A stretch of 64,000 nt of DNA, from assembly GCA_009780135.1 (NCBI GenBank), contig WRAP01000006.1, positions 1 through 64,000 on the forward strand, in the 5' to 3' direction. Below the pieces are notes generated by a model, which was not told the DNA's origin, did not search any database, and worked only from the letters and a program-made list of their open reading frames with translations. This DNA is from Bacillota bacterium. Lineage in GTDB: Bacteria > Bacillota > Clostridia > Christensenellales > Pumilibacteraceae. Shown in pieces: positions 1-8,906 of the stretch. The translations under genes and the position numbers were made by a program. Within the stretch, counting starts at the first letter, position 1. Every line of letters starts with the position of its first letter.

Positions 1-206
1 CTTCCAATTTATGGAATTTTTATTTTGCTTCATTTGTTTTGTCTCTTATAATATATAATACATAGCTTGCAAAGATGTGTTTTACTTATATTATATACAG
101 TTAAATTTGTCAAGTGAACTTCTATAAGGATTTTTCTGGTAGTTTTTTTAAAAATATGATATGATATTTTTGCGAGGGGATAAAATATAATGGAGGATAT
201 TATAAA

Positions 207-1043
207 ATGAGTATGGATTTATTTATTTGGACGGCTAAAAAGCTACCGCAAAATCATCCGCTGTTGTTAGAAAACGGTTATCTATATAATGGCGATTGCT
301 ATAAAAAGTATGGCGAAAGCCGGAATATTACTATTTGTTGTAGACCACTAACGGAAACGGATTATATAGTAGAAGTAGCAAATCAAGCTAAAAAATATCT
401 ACCAAATATAGCTTACCGCCTAGAAATTAGTTTTGTGGGGATAGATAATATCCTAGATAAAAGCTACGATAGTGAGTTTGATTTTTGTAAAAGGTTAGCT
501 AAAGAGTTTAGTGGTATTTTAGACAACCCTAATGAAGGCATTTTTATTTTGCCATCTAATAAAAAAATCTCTTATATAAAAAATAAGGATTTTAGAAAAA
601 AAGTAGAGGATGATTTTAATGATGACCCTATGCTAGCTCAAATAAATAAAACTATGAACTTTGCACCTAAAGCACTACGCTATTTAAAAATGATGCTACT
701 TTGTTGGGTACTAATTATAGCATCGTCTATTGCTTTTATAGTATCCCTAATAGTTTTAATTGCTAGTGCAGCAGGGGGCGATTCGGTTAATATTGCCGCG
801 GCAATAACAGTTGGCATATCGCTTTTTTTAATAATGATTTCTTATATGTTTACTAGAATTTTAAAAAGATTGATAAATAATTATGCTAAAAAGCTAGAGG
901 AGGGTTTTAATAATCCCGACATAATGGATGTTTTTAGTAAAGCTATGGGCGACGGTACGGATGATATAAACAATTTTAATATGAATACTGTAGAAATAGA
1001 CCCTTTTGCTATAAAAGTAGAGGAAAATACAAATGAAAAATAA
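207..1043 (+). CDS. Hypothetical protein with two transmembrane segments
   Basis: I do not recognise this 278-residue protein. The first 160 residues look soluble and mixed alpha/beta. Two hydrophobic stretches follow at about residues 162-188 and 196-216, with a charged, acidic C-terminal tail, so it is probably a membrane-anchored protein with a cytoplasmic N-terminal domain. The start is supported by a GGAGGA ribosome binding site at 192-197, about 9 nt before the ATG. The stop overlaps the start of the next gene, so the two are probably co-transcribed. No motif gives a function. Confidence 0.75.
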   Translation: MSMDLFIWTAKKLPQNHPLLLENGYLYNGDCYKKYGESRNITICCRPLTETDYIVEVANQAKKYLPNIAYRLEISFVGIDNILDKSYDSEFDFCKRLAKEFSGILDNPNEGIFILPSNKKISYIKNKDFRKKVEDDFNDDPMLAQINKTMNFAPKALRYLKMMLLCWVLIIASSIAFIVSLIVLIASAAGGDSVNIAAAITVGISLFLIMISYMFTRILKRLINNYAKKLEEGFNNPDIMDVFSKAMGDGTDDINNFNMNTVEIDPFAIKVEENTNEK

Positions 1044-2088
1044 AATTTATATAGTAACAGGTGCAACGGGTTTTGTTGGCAATGTTGTGGTTAAAAAGCT
1101 GCTGGAACGGGGCGAAACGGTTTATGCACTTGCTAGAAATAAAGGCAAGGCATATCAGGTTTTTGCTGATGTTTTGTCTAACAAAAACGGCGATGATAAC
1201 GATACTAACACCGATATCAAAAACCTAAAATTTTTTTATGGCGATGTTAGAAAAATAGGCGAATTTGAAGCAGTTTTTGCAAATAGTAATCACGAAAACA
1301 CTGACTATATTCTTATACATACTGCTGCCGTTGTGCTTATACACGGTACAAAAGAGCAATATCAAGAAATGGAAGAAGTCAATATAAACGGCACTTTTAA
1401 TGCTATAACATTAGCTTTAAAATATAATGCTAAACTTCTTTATGTATCTAGTGTGCATGCAATTCCCGAACCAAAATATAATACTAAAATATATGAAACC
1501 ACCGATTTTTGCGGAAAAATTGTAGGTAGATACGCAAAAACTAAAGCCATCGCCACCGAAATGGTACTAAACGCTGTAAAAATTGATAGTTTAAATGCTG
1601 TGGTACTTCATCCTAGCGGCATAACCGGTCCTGGCGACTTTGGCGATAGTCACCTAACGCAAATGGTAACTGATTATTTGGCTAATAAAATTCCTGTAGC
1701 GGTTAAAGGTGGTTATAATTTTGTGGATGTTAGAGATGTAGTTGACGGCATTTTGGCTAGCGAAAAAGCTAAAGCAGGCGAATGTTATATTTTAAGTAAT
1801 CGTTATTATACAGTAAAAAATGTTTTAGACTATCTATTTGAGATTACAAAACACAAGGAAATTAAAACGGTTCTTCCGATGTTTGTAGCAAGAATAGGTG
1901 CTCCGTTTGTAGATGTTGGAGCAAAAATAAAAAAATCAAGACCTCTTTATACGGAATACTCACTTTATACTCTTCGCTCTAACGGTAATTTCAGCCACGA
2001 AAAAGCAACTAAAGAGTTAGGCTACAGTCCTAGAGAACTAAAGGATAGTTTAAGGGATACGGTGGAGTTTTTAAGAGAGAAAAAATAA
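1033..2088 (+). CDS. Extended SDR, NAD(P)-dependent epimerase/dehydratase/reductase
   Basis: A 351-residue extended short-chain dehydrogenase/reductase. The N-terminal Rossmann motif TGATGFVG is at residues 9-16, a Ser pair lies at about 139-140, and the catalytic YxxxK is Tyr167-Lys171 (YAKTK). This set is typical of dihydroflavonol-reductase-like or nucleoside-diphosphate-sugar epimerase-like enzymes. The substrate cannot be read from the sequence. The ATG overlaps the end of the upstream gene by 11 nt and has an AGAGG ribosome binding site inside that gene, which points to translational coupling. The family is clear; the exact reaction is unknown. Confidence 0.85.
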   Translation: MKNKIYIVTGATGFVGNVVVKKLLERGETVYALARNKGKAYQVFADVLSNKNGDDNDTNTDIKNLKFFYGDVRKIGEFEAVFANSNHENTDYILIHTAAVVLIHGTKEQYQEMEEVNINGTFNAITLALKYNAKLLYVSSVHAIPEPKYNTKIYETTDFCGKIVGRYAKTKAIATEMVLNAVKIDSLNAVVLHPSGITGPGDFGDSHLTQMVTDYLANKIPVAVKGGYNFVDVRDVVDGILASEKAKAGECYILSNRYYTVKNVLDYLFEITKHKEIKTVLPMFVARIGAPFVDVGAKIKKSRPLYTEYSLYTLRSNGNFSHEKATKELGYSPRELKDSLRDTVEFLREKK

Positions 2089-2159
2089 ACACAAAGTAAC
2101 GATAAGGTTAAATTGTTAAAATAAACTATTATCGAACACAATTATTATAAACAATTATT

Positions 2160-2897
2160 ATGACACTACAAAAATTATTATCATTTGTAAGAAAAGCGTG
2201 TGATGAGCGCAAAATGATACAAGATGGCGATAAAATTGCCGTTGGAGTTTCGGGCGGGAAAGACAGCCTTGCATTACTAACTTCGCTTAAAGCTTTTCAG
2301 CGATATAGCAAAAATAGATTTGAGCTTGCTGCCGTAACAGTGGATTTAGGCTTTAAGGGCGGAGATTTTACTCCGTTAATTGACTACTGCAGACAAATTG
2401 AAGTTGATTTTCATTTAATTCCCAGCAATATTGCCGAGGTTGTTTTTGATATTAGAAAAGAAAAAAATCCTTGCAGTTTGTGTTCTAAAATGCGTAGGGG
2501 ACTTCTTAATGCCTACATAAAAGAGAAAGGCTTTAATAAATTGGCACTTGGACACCATGCTGATGATTTAGTAGAAACGCTTTTATTATCACTTTTTTAT
2601 GAGGGGCGTTTATCGACTTTTCAACCGGTTAGTTGGATGTCTAAAGCAGATATAACACTTATTCGTCCGTTAATTTATGTTTTTGAGAAGGATTTGGCTC
2701 AGTTCAGTAGTAACTTACCCGTTATGAAAAATCCGTGCCTTGCCAACGGTGGTACAGAAAGAGAACATATGAAAAATATCATTAAGAATATTTGTAAAGA
2801 AATTCCAATAGCAAAAGACCAAATGTTAACAGCCCTTATTCATCCTGAGAGGAATAACCTGTGGGAAGTTATTGATAATGATAAGAATAAGAAGTAA
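2160..2897 (+). CDS. ttcA: tRNA 2-thiocytidine biosynthesis protein TtcA-like
   Basis: A PP-loop ATPase of the TtcA group, which adds sulfur to cytidine 32 of tRNA using ATP and a [4Fe-4S] cluster. The PP-loop SGGKDSL is at residues 31-37. The cluster cysteines fit Cys105 and Cys108 (NPCSLCSKMRRG) plus Cys193 (KNPCLANGG), the pattern that separates TtcA from TilS. The GHHADD motif sits near residue 131. Length (245 residues) is at the short end for TtcA. No strong ribosome binding site precedes the ATG. A cysteine desulfurase gene lies convergently next door and could supply the sulfur. Confidence 0.85.
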   Translation: MTLQKLLSFVRKACDERKMIQDGDKIAVGVSGGKDSLALLTSLKAFQRYSKNRFELAAVTVDLGFKGGDFTPLIDYCRQIEVDFHLIPSNIAEVVFDIRKEKNPCSLCSKMRRGLLNAYIKEKGFNKLALGHHADDLVETLLLSLFYEGRLSTFQPVSWMSKADITLIRPLIYVFEKDLAQFSSNLPVMKNPCLANGGTEREHMKNIIKNICKEIPIAKDQMLTALIHPERNNLWEVIDNDKNKK

Positions 2898-2914
2898 AAG
2901 TGTGAAAGTAATTA

Positions 2915-2968
2915 CCTAATAAACAAATCGTCCCGCAAAATATTTTGCGGGACGATTTGTTTATTAGG
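2915..2968. terminator. 54-bp perfect palindrome, probable bidirectional terminator
   Basis: Two 27-bp arms (2915-2941 and 2942-2968) are exact reverse complements with no loop. The inner stem is GC-rich (TCCCGC/GCGGGA) and the outer part is rich in A and T, so transcripts from either strand can form a hairpin followed by U-rich sequence. It lies between the convergent ttcA and cysteine desulfurase genes. Confidence 0.75.
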
Positions 2969-3056
2969 CTTGGATTTTAATAAATGACCTTATCTAAAAA
3001 CTATCTGTAATTATAATAAGATTCAGTTATTTACAAATTATATTTGATATATAGTA

Positions 3057-3081
3057 AATTTGAAATTTGTAGTTTGTAGCT
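3057..3081. repeat. Solitary AT-rich repeat arm after a gene 3' end
   Basis: The stretch AAATTTGAAATTTGTAGTTT and the following bases resemble the AATTTGTAG..TTTGTAA arm at 49733-49773 and the inverted-repeat element at 51519-51629. It lies 13 nt from the stop codon of the minus-strand cysteine desulfurase gene. I see no convincing partner arm. Confidence 0.35.
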
Positions 3082-3094
3082 ATTTTTTTTATAT

Positions 3095-4351
3095 TTATGA
3101 ATTATACATTGCCCACAACGGACTCATTTTGCGTAATCTTTGTACCGCCACAACTAATTCGGCAACAACTAAATCAACTTCTGCTTTTGTGTTGTATTTC
3201 CCAAATGTAAATCTTATTGAACCGTGAGCTTTTTCTTCTTCTATTCCCATTGCCATTAGCACATGGCTTGGTTCCAAACTACCACTACTGCAAGCCGAGC
3301 CACTACTACACGCTATTCCGCTTAAATCCAGCGACAGCAATAAACTTTCGCCTTCTATAAATTCAAAAGTAAAATTTGCATTTTGCGGCAGACGATTATT
3401 TTTTCCACCGTTTAAAATAACATGCGGAACTTTATCAAAAACTTCTTTTACAAAATAATCCCTTAACCTACCAATTTTTTTAGCGTTCCTTTCTAGATTT
3501 TCAACCGCAGGCTGTAATGCTGCTGCCAATCCCACAATAAGAGGAACATTAGTTGTACCACCCCTTTGATTTCGTTCCTGATGGCCACCCGTGATTAGCT
3601 TATTATGTTTAACTCCACCCCTTATATACATAACACCACAACCCTTAGGACCATAGAACTTATGTGCCGATAGGCAAAGCATATCAACACCTAATTCAGT
3701 TGGATAAACCGGTATACTTCCCACTGCTTGTACGGCATCTGTAAAAAATAATGCTCCGTGTTTTTTAGCAACTGCTGCTAATTCCTTAACAGGCTGAATA
3801 GTACCGATTTCGTTATTAGCAAGCATAACGGCAACTAACGCAACCCTATCATCAATAACCGCCTCTAAACTGCTAACTTCTATAAAGCCGTCCTTATTAA
3901 CAGGCAAATAAATAACTTCAACTCCTTGTTCTTTTAAACGTTTTGCACTCGACAACACTGCCGCATGCTCTATACTAGAAACGATTACTTTATTGCGTTT
4001 TTCTGTTATAACTACTCCCATCATCGCCCAATTACAACACTCTGTGCCACCGCTGGTAAAATAAATCTCGGTTGGCTTTACCTTAAGAATTTCCGCTACT
4101 TTTCTGCGAGCTAAATCTACCGCTGAGTTTGCCTTTTGCCCCATGCTGTGTACACTGGAAGCGTTAGCAAAAGTATCACAAAAATAAGGCGTCATTGCCT
4201 TTAGTACAGCTTTATCAACAGGAGTTGTTGCCGAATGATCTAAATATATATTATTACTATGACAACCTATTGTAAAATTATCTTTTTCGTTTATCTTACT
4301 ATTTGATTGATAGAGTTGTTCTTTTGAGGTTGTTTGTTTATTGCTTGCCAC
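3095..4351 (-). CDS. Cysteine desulfurase, NifS/IscS family
   Basis: A PLP-dependent cysteine desulfurase that releases sulfur from cysteine for Fe-S clusters and thio-modified tRNA. The N-terminal core motif LDHSATTP starts near residue 37, the PLP lysine is in SAHKFYG (Lys231), and the catalytic cysteine loop is SSGSACSSGS (Cys354). The core is full length. The first 33 residues are a polar extension that normal family members lack. The only canonical start in frame is GTG at 4351 with no good ribosome binding site, so the true N-terminus is uncertain. It faces ttcA across a perfect palindrome. Confidence 0.93.
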   Translation of the reverse strand: MASNKQTTSKEQLYQSNSKINEKDNFTIGCHSNNIYLDHSATTPVDKAVLKAMTPYFCDTFANASSVHSMGQKANSAVDLARRKVAEILKVKPTEIYFTSGGTECCNWAMMGVVITEKRNKVIVSSIEHAAVLSSAKRLKEQGVEVIYLPVNKDGFIEVSSLEAVIDDRVALVAVMLANNEIGTIQPVKELAAVAKKHGALFFTDAVQAVGSIPVYPTELGVDMLCLSAHKFYGPKGCGVMYIRGGVKHNKLITGGHQERNQRGGTTNVPLIVGLAAALQPAVENLERNAKKIGRLRDYFVKEVFDKVPHVILNGGKNNRLPQNANFTFEFIEGESLLLSLDLSGIACSSGSACSSGSLEPSHVLMAMGIEEEKAHGSIRFTFGKYNTKAEVDLVVAELVVAVQRLRKMSPLWAMYNS

Positions 4352-4411
4352 AAAATTAGTATACCACTATACTTTTCAAAAAAGCAACCAACCAAAAAAT
4401 ATTTTCCAAAT

Positions 4412-7285
4412 TTATATCGCCCATTCGGGTCGTAAACGCTGTCCTAAGCCGTACAAAAGAGTAAACCAACATTCATCGGCGGGTTGAACTCCTACACGGT
4501 GAATTGGAAGTGTGGTTGGCGTACCGCCCTCTGCATTTAGATTTACACTCCAACTATTTGCTACACCCGGCGGTAATACTGCCTGACCTACCCCTACATA
4601 ATTAAATGAAATTAACCTTCTAGCATTTGCGATTTGGCGGTTTGTTACACCCTGACCCGTACCGTTTACTATACTCATAGTGCCGTTTACTGTACGAATA
4701 CGGGCATTTGCTCCGCTACCGGCGGGTCCCGGTGCGTCAGATAATTCTGTTATCATAGCATGCATAATTATTACACCCGGATTATGCGGAACTTCTATAG
4801 CATTATCCATAAATACCTGCTCGGTTTGCAATCTTCCCTCGCCCGTGCGGTTAAATACACCGTACATTCCTAAATTTCTAGCAATATGATTTTGCACATG
4901 ATTTGCTACCTTGTAGCTTGCCCAGCCCCTAGTTTCGCCTTGTCTAATTATATTGCCATCAATATCATATTTATTTGGCATTCCTTTCCTACTCATCCAA
5001 ACCTGTTGATTAGTAGGGTCATAGGGAGATTCGTTTTGATAAAAGAATACATTGCCATATTCCCCTAGCCAAAGCGTTTCGTATTTTTGATAATGCTCTA
5101 CAAATAAAGCGTACATAGTAACTCTATCACCCGATACAATAAGTCCCCAATCGCCAGTGTTAGCATACTGTCCTCTAGCGTTTGCTATAATAGGACACCA
5201 GCCTATGGCATTACCGTGATCGCCCCTCCATACCCAAAGATGGTCGCCGATAACATCGTTAGAATTTATCTGTACCGATACAGTTGCATTTACATTACGG
5301 GTTACATAACCGCCGATTCTTATAATAACATCATGAAGAATTGTAGGATTAGCTGAGTGATTAGCATCTGCATTTTCACACCCTAATCTGATTAAATAAA
5401 GACTGTCATATAAAGCGTCCAGCATAACACCCGCTACAATAACACCTGGCACATCATCTACAAAAATTGCACCTTCTCTGTTATTTTCGCCAGGAAAAAG
5501 CGTTGCTTTGCCTGTGCCTAATAAAATAGCATTAGGATTGCCTACAAAAAGCGGAACCTCTAAGTCAAACCAGCCCGGAGTAAAGAATACATTATATCCG
5601 TTTGCTAATTGATCATTGATATAAGCAGCACTATGATGAGGGAAAGCTATAAAAAAATTATCTTCTAAATCCAAAATCTCACCGTCGCCCATGCTATAAT
5701 CGCTCCACGAAATACCTTCGCTATCATGTCTCCAGCCTGGTACAAAAACCTTATATCTATCACCATCTAAAAATAAAAACGGACGCTCACGCACAATCGG
5801 CACATACTCTATATTTGTTCTTGCTCCGCCCGTATGCCAATTAGATACATACGGATGACCTGTTACTCCATGAGTTATGCGATTCCAATTATCGCCGGAG
5901 AACGCAGAATGCCCAAAGTGGCTGTTGCGGGTATACCATTGCTGCTGATTAGGAGAGCCTAAGGGAGCAGTAAAACGACTATCCGCTAAAAACCCACCGC
6001 TTGCCCAAGGTCCGACAAAAACTGCCGTGCCGGGAGTATATGGATTGTTATGCCCGGCAAAGCAAAATTGAGCTCTAGCATTTACACTCATACGGCGGGC
6101 GGGAGCCGCTTGACTTACTGCCCAATGAAAGTAAACAGTATCGGGATTACTATTCTCGCTAGCTGGGTTTACTTCAAAATTTTCTATGCTTCGCCAAAAT
6201 GTACAGGTAGCGTTGCCGTTTGCTAACTGGCTTGGAGTTTTTATTTGACCAAAAAGACGGGTTTCTGTAGGAAGCCCTCCTAATCCCGAAACTGTAGTAT
6301 TATATCCGATATTAAAAGTGCCGAAATCAGTGTAGTCGCCGGGCTTAAAATTCATACTAAATCGGCGATACGAAAAGTGGCCATCTCTTTCTCGGCTATT
6401 AGGGAAACTAAACATATAATCCCAGTGAATACGGTTAATTTCGTTTGATATATCTTGCATATCATCAAACTCAGCATCGTAAAACAACATATAATCACCG
6501 AATAATTGTCTTTCAAAACTAATTTCTTGGCTAAATATTTGTCTTATATAGTTGTAACGGTTTTGCTGAGAAGAATGTACAACATTACCGCTTTCGCCTA
6601 TTGGGCGGTTAGCATCTATTCGGCATAACTCGCCGTCGTAAATATAGATTGGTTGCTGTTGAATATTAAAACGATTACCACTGGCATTTAACGGAATAAC
6701 TCTAAACTCGTCGCCCTCTACTCCGATAGCAGGATATATAGAAAAATGCTTAGGATTTATTACAACATCACCCACTATATCGGTGGCAGTATGAAAGGTT
6801 GTAAATTCAGTAGTCGAGCTACTACGGCTTTGTACTAAATAACTAGCCGCATTTGTGTGCGGTCGCCAAATTAGTCCGACTATTATACGACGATTCTCAC
6901 TATCAAAAGCCGTAATAGAATAATAATTCTGTAATCGATTTGGGTTAGGGCTAGTATCTGTAAAAGATAATTGCCCGCCTATCGCAGTTGAAGCATTTAT
7001 AGTCCTTATGTAATAACGATTAGATAAACGGCTGCCGCCTCTATATATAGTATATCTAACAGCACCTTCTACTTCTGGCCAAGTAATGGTAATTGAGCGG
7101 TTAGTATTTTGTGAAATGGTTAATTGAGGAATTGGTGGTGGCTGTGGCACATAAGTCGGAGAGGTTTGCGGTCTATCACTAGGACAACCCATCATGATAC
7201 TAATAGCTCCAAAAGCAAAAAGCACAACGGTAAAAATAAGAATAAACTTCTTAAACAAATTAGATAAAGGATTTATTTTTTTCAT
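4412..7285 (-). CDS. Large surface lipoprotein with fibronectin-III-like and right-handed beta-helix regions
   Basis: A 957-residue exported protein. A charged N-terminus and hydrophobic segment end in a lipobox (ISIMMGC, Cys near residue 34), so it should be lipid-anchored on the cell surface. A Pro/Gln-rich linker follows, then a fibronectin type III-like region (about residues 52-150, ITITWPEVEGAVRYTIYR). The C-terminal half (from about residue 560) has repeated short strands with DDVPGVIVAGV and VTMYALFVEHYQ, typical of parallel beta-helix (pectin-lyase-fold) surface proteins. That points to carbohydrate binding or cleavage, but I see no assignable catalytic residues. It is transcribed alone, divergently from the next gene. 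Confidence 0.7.
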   Translation of the reverse strand: MKKINPLSNLFKKFILIFTVVLFAFGAISIMMGCPSDRPQTSPTYVPQPPPIPQLTISQNTNRSITITWPEVEGAVRYTIYRGGSRLSNRYYIRTINASTAIGGQLSFTDTSPNPNRLQNYYSITAFDSENRRIIVGLIWRPHTNAASYLVQSRSSSTTEFTTFHTATDIVGDVVINPKHFSIYPAIGVEGDEFRVIPLNASGNRFNIQQQPIYIYDGELCRIDANRPIGESGNVVHSSQQNRYNYIRQIFSQEISFERQLFGDYMLFYDAEFDDMQDISNEINRIHWDYMFSFPNSRERDGHFSYRRFSMNFKPGDYTDFGTFNIGYNTTVSGLGGLPTETRLFGQIKTPSQLANGNATCTFWRSIENFEVNPASENSNPDTVYFHWAVSQAAPARRMSVNARAQFCFAGHNNPYTPGTAVFVGPWASGGFLADSRFTAPLGSPNQQQWYTRNSHFGHSAFSGDNWNRITHGVTGHPYVSNWHTGGARTNIEYVPIVRERPFLFLDGDRYKVFVPGWRHDSEGISWSDYSMGDGEILDLEDNFFIAFPHHSAAYINDQLANGYNVFFTPGWFDLEVPLFVGNPNAILLGTGKATLFPGENNREGAIFVDDVPGVIVAGVMLDALYDSLYLIRLGCENADANHSANPTILHDVIIRIGGYVTRNVNATVSVQINSNDVIGDHLWVWRGDHGNAIGWCPIIANARGQYANTGDWGLIVSGDRVTMYALFVEHYQKYETLWLGEYGNVFFYQNESPYDPTNQQVWMSRKGMPNKYDIDGNIIRQGETRGWASYKVANHVQNHIARNLGMYGVFNRTGEGRLQTEQVFMDNAIEVPHNPGVIIMHAMITELSDAPGPAGSGANARIRTVNGTMSIVNGTGQGVTNRQIANARRLISFNYVGVGQAVLPPGVANSWSVNLNAEGGTPTTLPIHRVGVQPADECWFTLLYGLGQRLRPEWAI

Positions 7286-7384
7286 AATAGTATGTTTATA
7301 TCATATTAACTTTATTTTGACAAGTATTTTTTACTTGGTTGTCATTTTTTATTTTATATGTTATGCTTTATGAGGTTAGGGATT

Positions 7385-8635
7385 ATGGAAAATTTTCCAA
7401 AAAATGGAAATTTTGAAAATTCGTTAAGGGATTTAGTAATACTGATGAAAAAGCCAAAAGCCAATAAACGCAATCGTGTTTGGGAGGTGGACTTTTTGCG
7501 TAGTATTTGTATTTTACTTATGCTATGGGATCATCTGATGTTTAACTTTGCGTTTTTGGACGAAAATACAGTGTTTGGAAATTTTATATATGGTCATGAC
7601 TTATATGTAGGAAATGTTTTTTTTGAGTCTATGCATGCCTTTGCCAGTTTCTATTGGGGTTGGACTGTAAGGGTAATTGTTCGTAATATTGTTGTTTTTT
7701 TATTTTTATTTTTATCAGGGATTTCGTGTGCTTTAACCAAGAATAATAAAGAACGCTTAATTAAACTAGCGGCAGCAGCGGGAATTGTAACGATAGTTAC
7801 CTATTTTGTAGATTTAATAATGCGTGGTGGAGGTTCGTTAGTTAGTGTAGGTGGAGTTGAAACTGGTGGTACTGCTTTATTTATTCTTACCGGTATTTTA
7901 TATATGGCGACAATTTCGCTAGCGTTTTTTATGATGTTGCAGTTTGCTTTTAAGAATCTTAACAAAAGCAAAATTCCTATATTACGATATATATTCCCTT
8001 TTATATGTGTGATTTTATTCGCTCTTCTTTTATGGGGTGGGATATCTATAAGATTTTGGGATTATAATCGAAACACTCGGATTCTTCGACCCCTTACTGA
8101 ATTAAATAATTTAGATTTTTTTGCTTGGGCTATTGTTTTATCTTTTTTATTAGTTGCTTTTTTTCTTTTTAGAGTTTACAGAAAAAGATTATCACGAAAA
8201 ATGAGAGGTTTACTAAATAAAGGCTTTCCAAATAAACTATCAAAGCAAAATGACGGCATTTATGAGCTTATAGAGAATTTAGTTTATGCTGTGATAACTT
8301 TTGTAGGAGTTATATTGCTTTTAGCATTATTAAGATACCAACCTATGGGAGAAGTTGAAAGGCGTGCTTTATGGGAATTGTTTGTAGGACATGGTTATTT
8401 TGGTGCTGATTTTTATGGAGTATTTCCGTATGTTGGATATTTTTTCTTAGGTGGAGCTGTTGGAATGTTATTTTATACTAATAAACAGTCAAAATTAAAG
8501 CCTTTAGATGGTTGGTGGAATAAAACATTTTGTTTTATTGGCAGAAATGCTTTGATGGTATATCTAGTACATCAAATTATATTGTTTGTAGCCGTAGCAC
8601 TTGGAGCAATGGCTGTAGGATATAGATTTTGGTAG
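7385..8635 (+). CDS. Polytopic membrane protein of the HGSNAT/DUF1624 acetyltransferase type
   Basis: About ten hydrophobic segments, starting with RVWEVDFLRSICILLMLWDH, the signature opening of the DUF1624 family related to heparan-alpha-glucosaminide N-acetyltransferase. Members are thought to move acetyl groups across the membrane onto sugars; that is family knowledge and not proven here. The C-terminus (GRNALMVYLVHQ) matches the last helices of such transporters. Possible ATG starts are 7358, 7385 and 7445. I chose 7385 because AGGG lies just upstream, but 7445, just before the conserved region, is also plausible. Confidence 0.65.
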   Translation: MENFPKNGNFENSLRDLVILMKKPKANKRNRVWEVDFLRSICILLMLWDHLMFNFAFLDENTVFGNFIYGHDLYVGNVFFESMHAFASFYWGWTVRVIVRNIVVFLFLFLSGISCALTKNNKERLIKLAAAAGIVTIVTYFVDLIMRGGGSLVSVGGVETGGTALFILTGILYMATISLAFFMMLQFAFKNLNKSKIPILRYIFPFICVILFALLLWGGISIRFWDYNRNTRILRPLTELNNLDFFAWAIVLSFLLVAFFLFRVYRKRLSRKMRGLLNKGFPNKLSKQNDGIYELIENLVYAVITFVGVILLLALLRYQPMGEVERRALWELFVGHGYFGADFYGVFPYVGYFFLGGAVGMLFYTNKQSKLKPLDGWWNKTFCFIGRNALMVYLVHQIILFVAVALGAMAVGYRFW

Positions 8636-8643
8636 TCCTTTTA

Positions 8644-8685
8644 AGAGAAATGAGGAATGTGAAATTGTAGTCTTATTTAGAGTTA
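8644..8685. repeat. Solitary end of the AT-rich 3'-end repeat family
   Basis: GAGAAATGAGGAATGTGAAATT followed closely by GTCTTATTTAG resembles the outer arm plus internal GACTTATT motif of the elements at 34028-34202, 36434-36558 and 54187-54688. It begins 8 nt after the stop of the acyltransferase-like gene. No matching right arm was found, so it is a remnant or a solo end. Confidence 0.4.
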
Positions 8686-8724
8686 GTAATATATGATAGA
8701 ATTATAAGTAGGGAATTCCCTACC

Positions 8725-8750
8725 TTAAATGTTTCATATGAAACATTTAA
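8725..8750. promoter_or_regulatory. parS: parS-like site 1 (26-bp perfect palindrome)
   Basis: The core TGTTTCATATGAAACA (8730-8745) differs from the bacterial parS consensus TGTTTCACGTGAAACA at the two central positions but keeps perfect symmetry. The palindrome extends to 13-bp arms. It lies 157 nt beyond the 3' end of parB, the expected partner. Confidence 0.7.
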
Positions 8751-8814
8751 TCCCTAAATACAGGGGCTTTAGCCTCAAAAACGCCTAAAATTCTCTAAAT
8801 ATAGGATATGAATA

Positions 8815-8866
8815 CAAAAAACCGCCTCTAAATGTTTCATGTGAAACATTTAGAGGCGGTTTTTTA
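8815..8866. terminator. Bidirectional terminator whose stem contains parS-like site 2
   Basis: Arms 8821-8840 and 8841-8860 form a 20-bp stem with only the central pair imperfect. ACCGCC/GGCGGT forms its base, with an A-run on the left and a T-run on the right, so it can stop transcripts on both strands. The upper stem at 8833-8848 reads TGTTTCATGTGAAACA, one base from the parS consensus. It serves the 3' end of parB on the minus strand and the region after the plus-strand acyltransferase gene. Confidence 0.8.
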
Positions 8867-8906
8867 AATTATATAATTAGTATATCTATTTATAATTTTT
8901 CTTATT

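Noticed and set aside
1-33. Possible start of a minus-strand gene running off the left edge (ATG at 33, eleven codons)
   Set aside because: Only eleven codons are visible and there is no good ribosome binding site.
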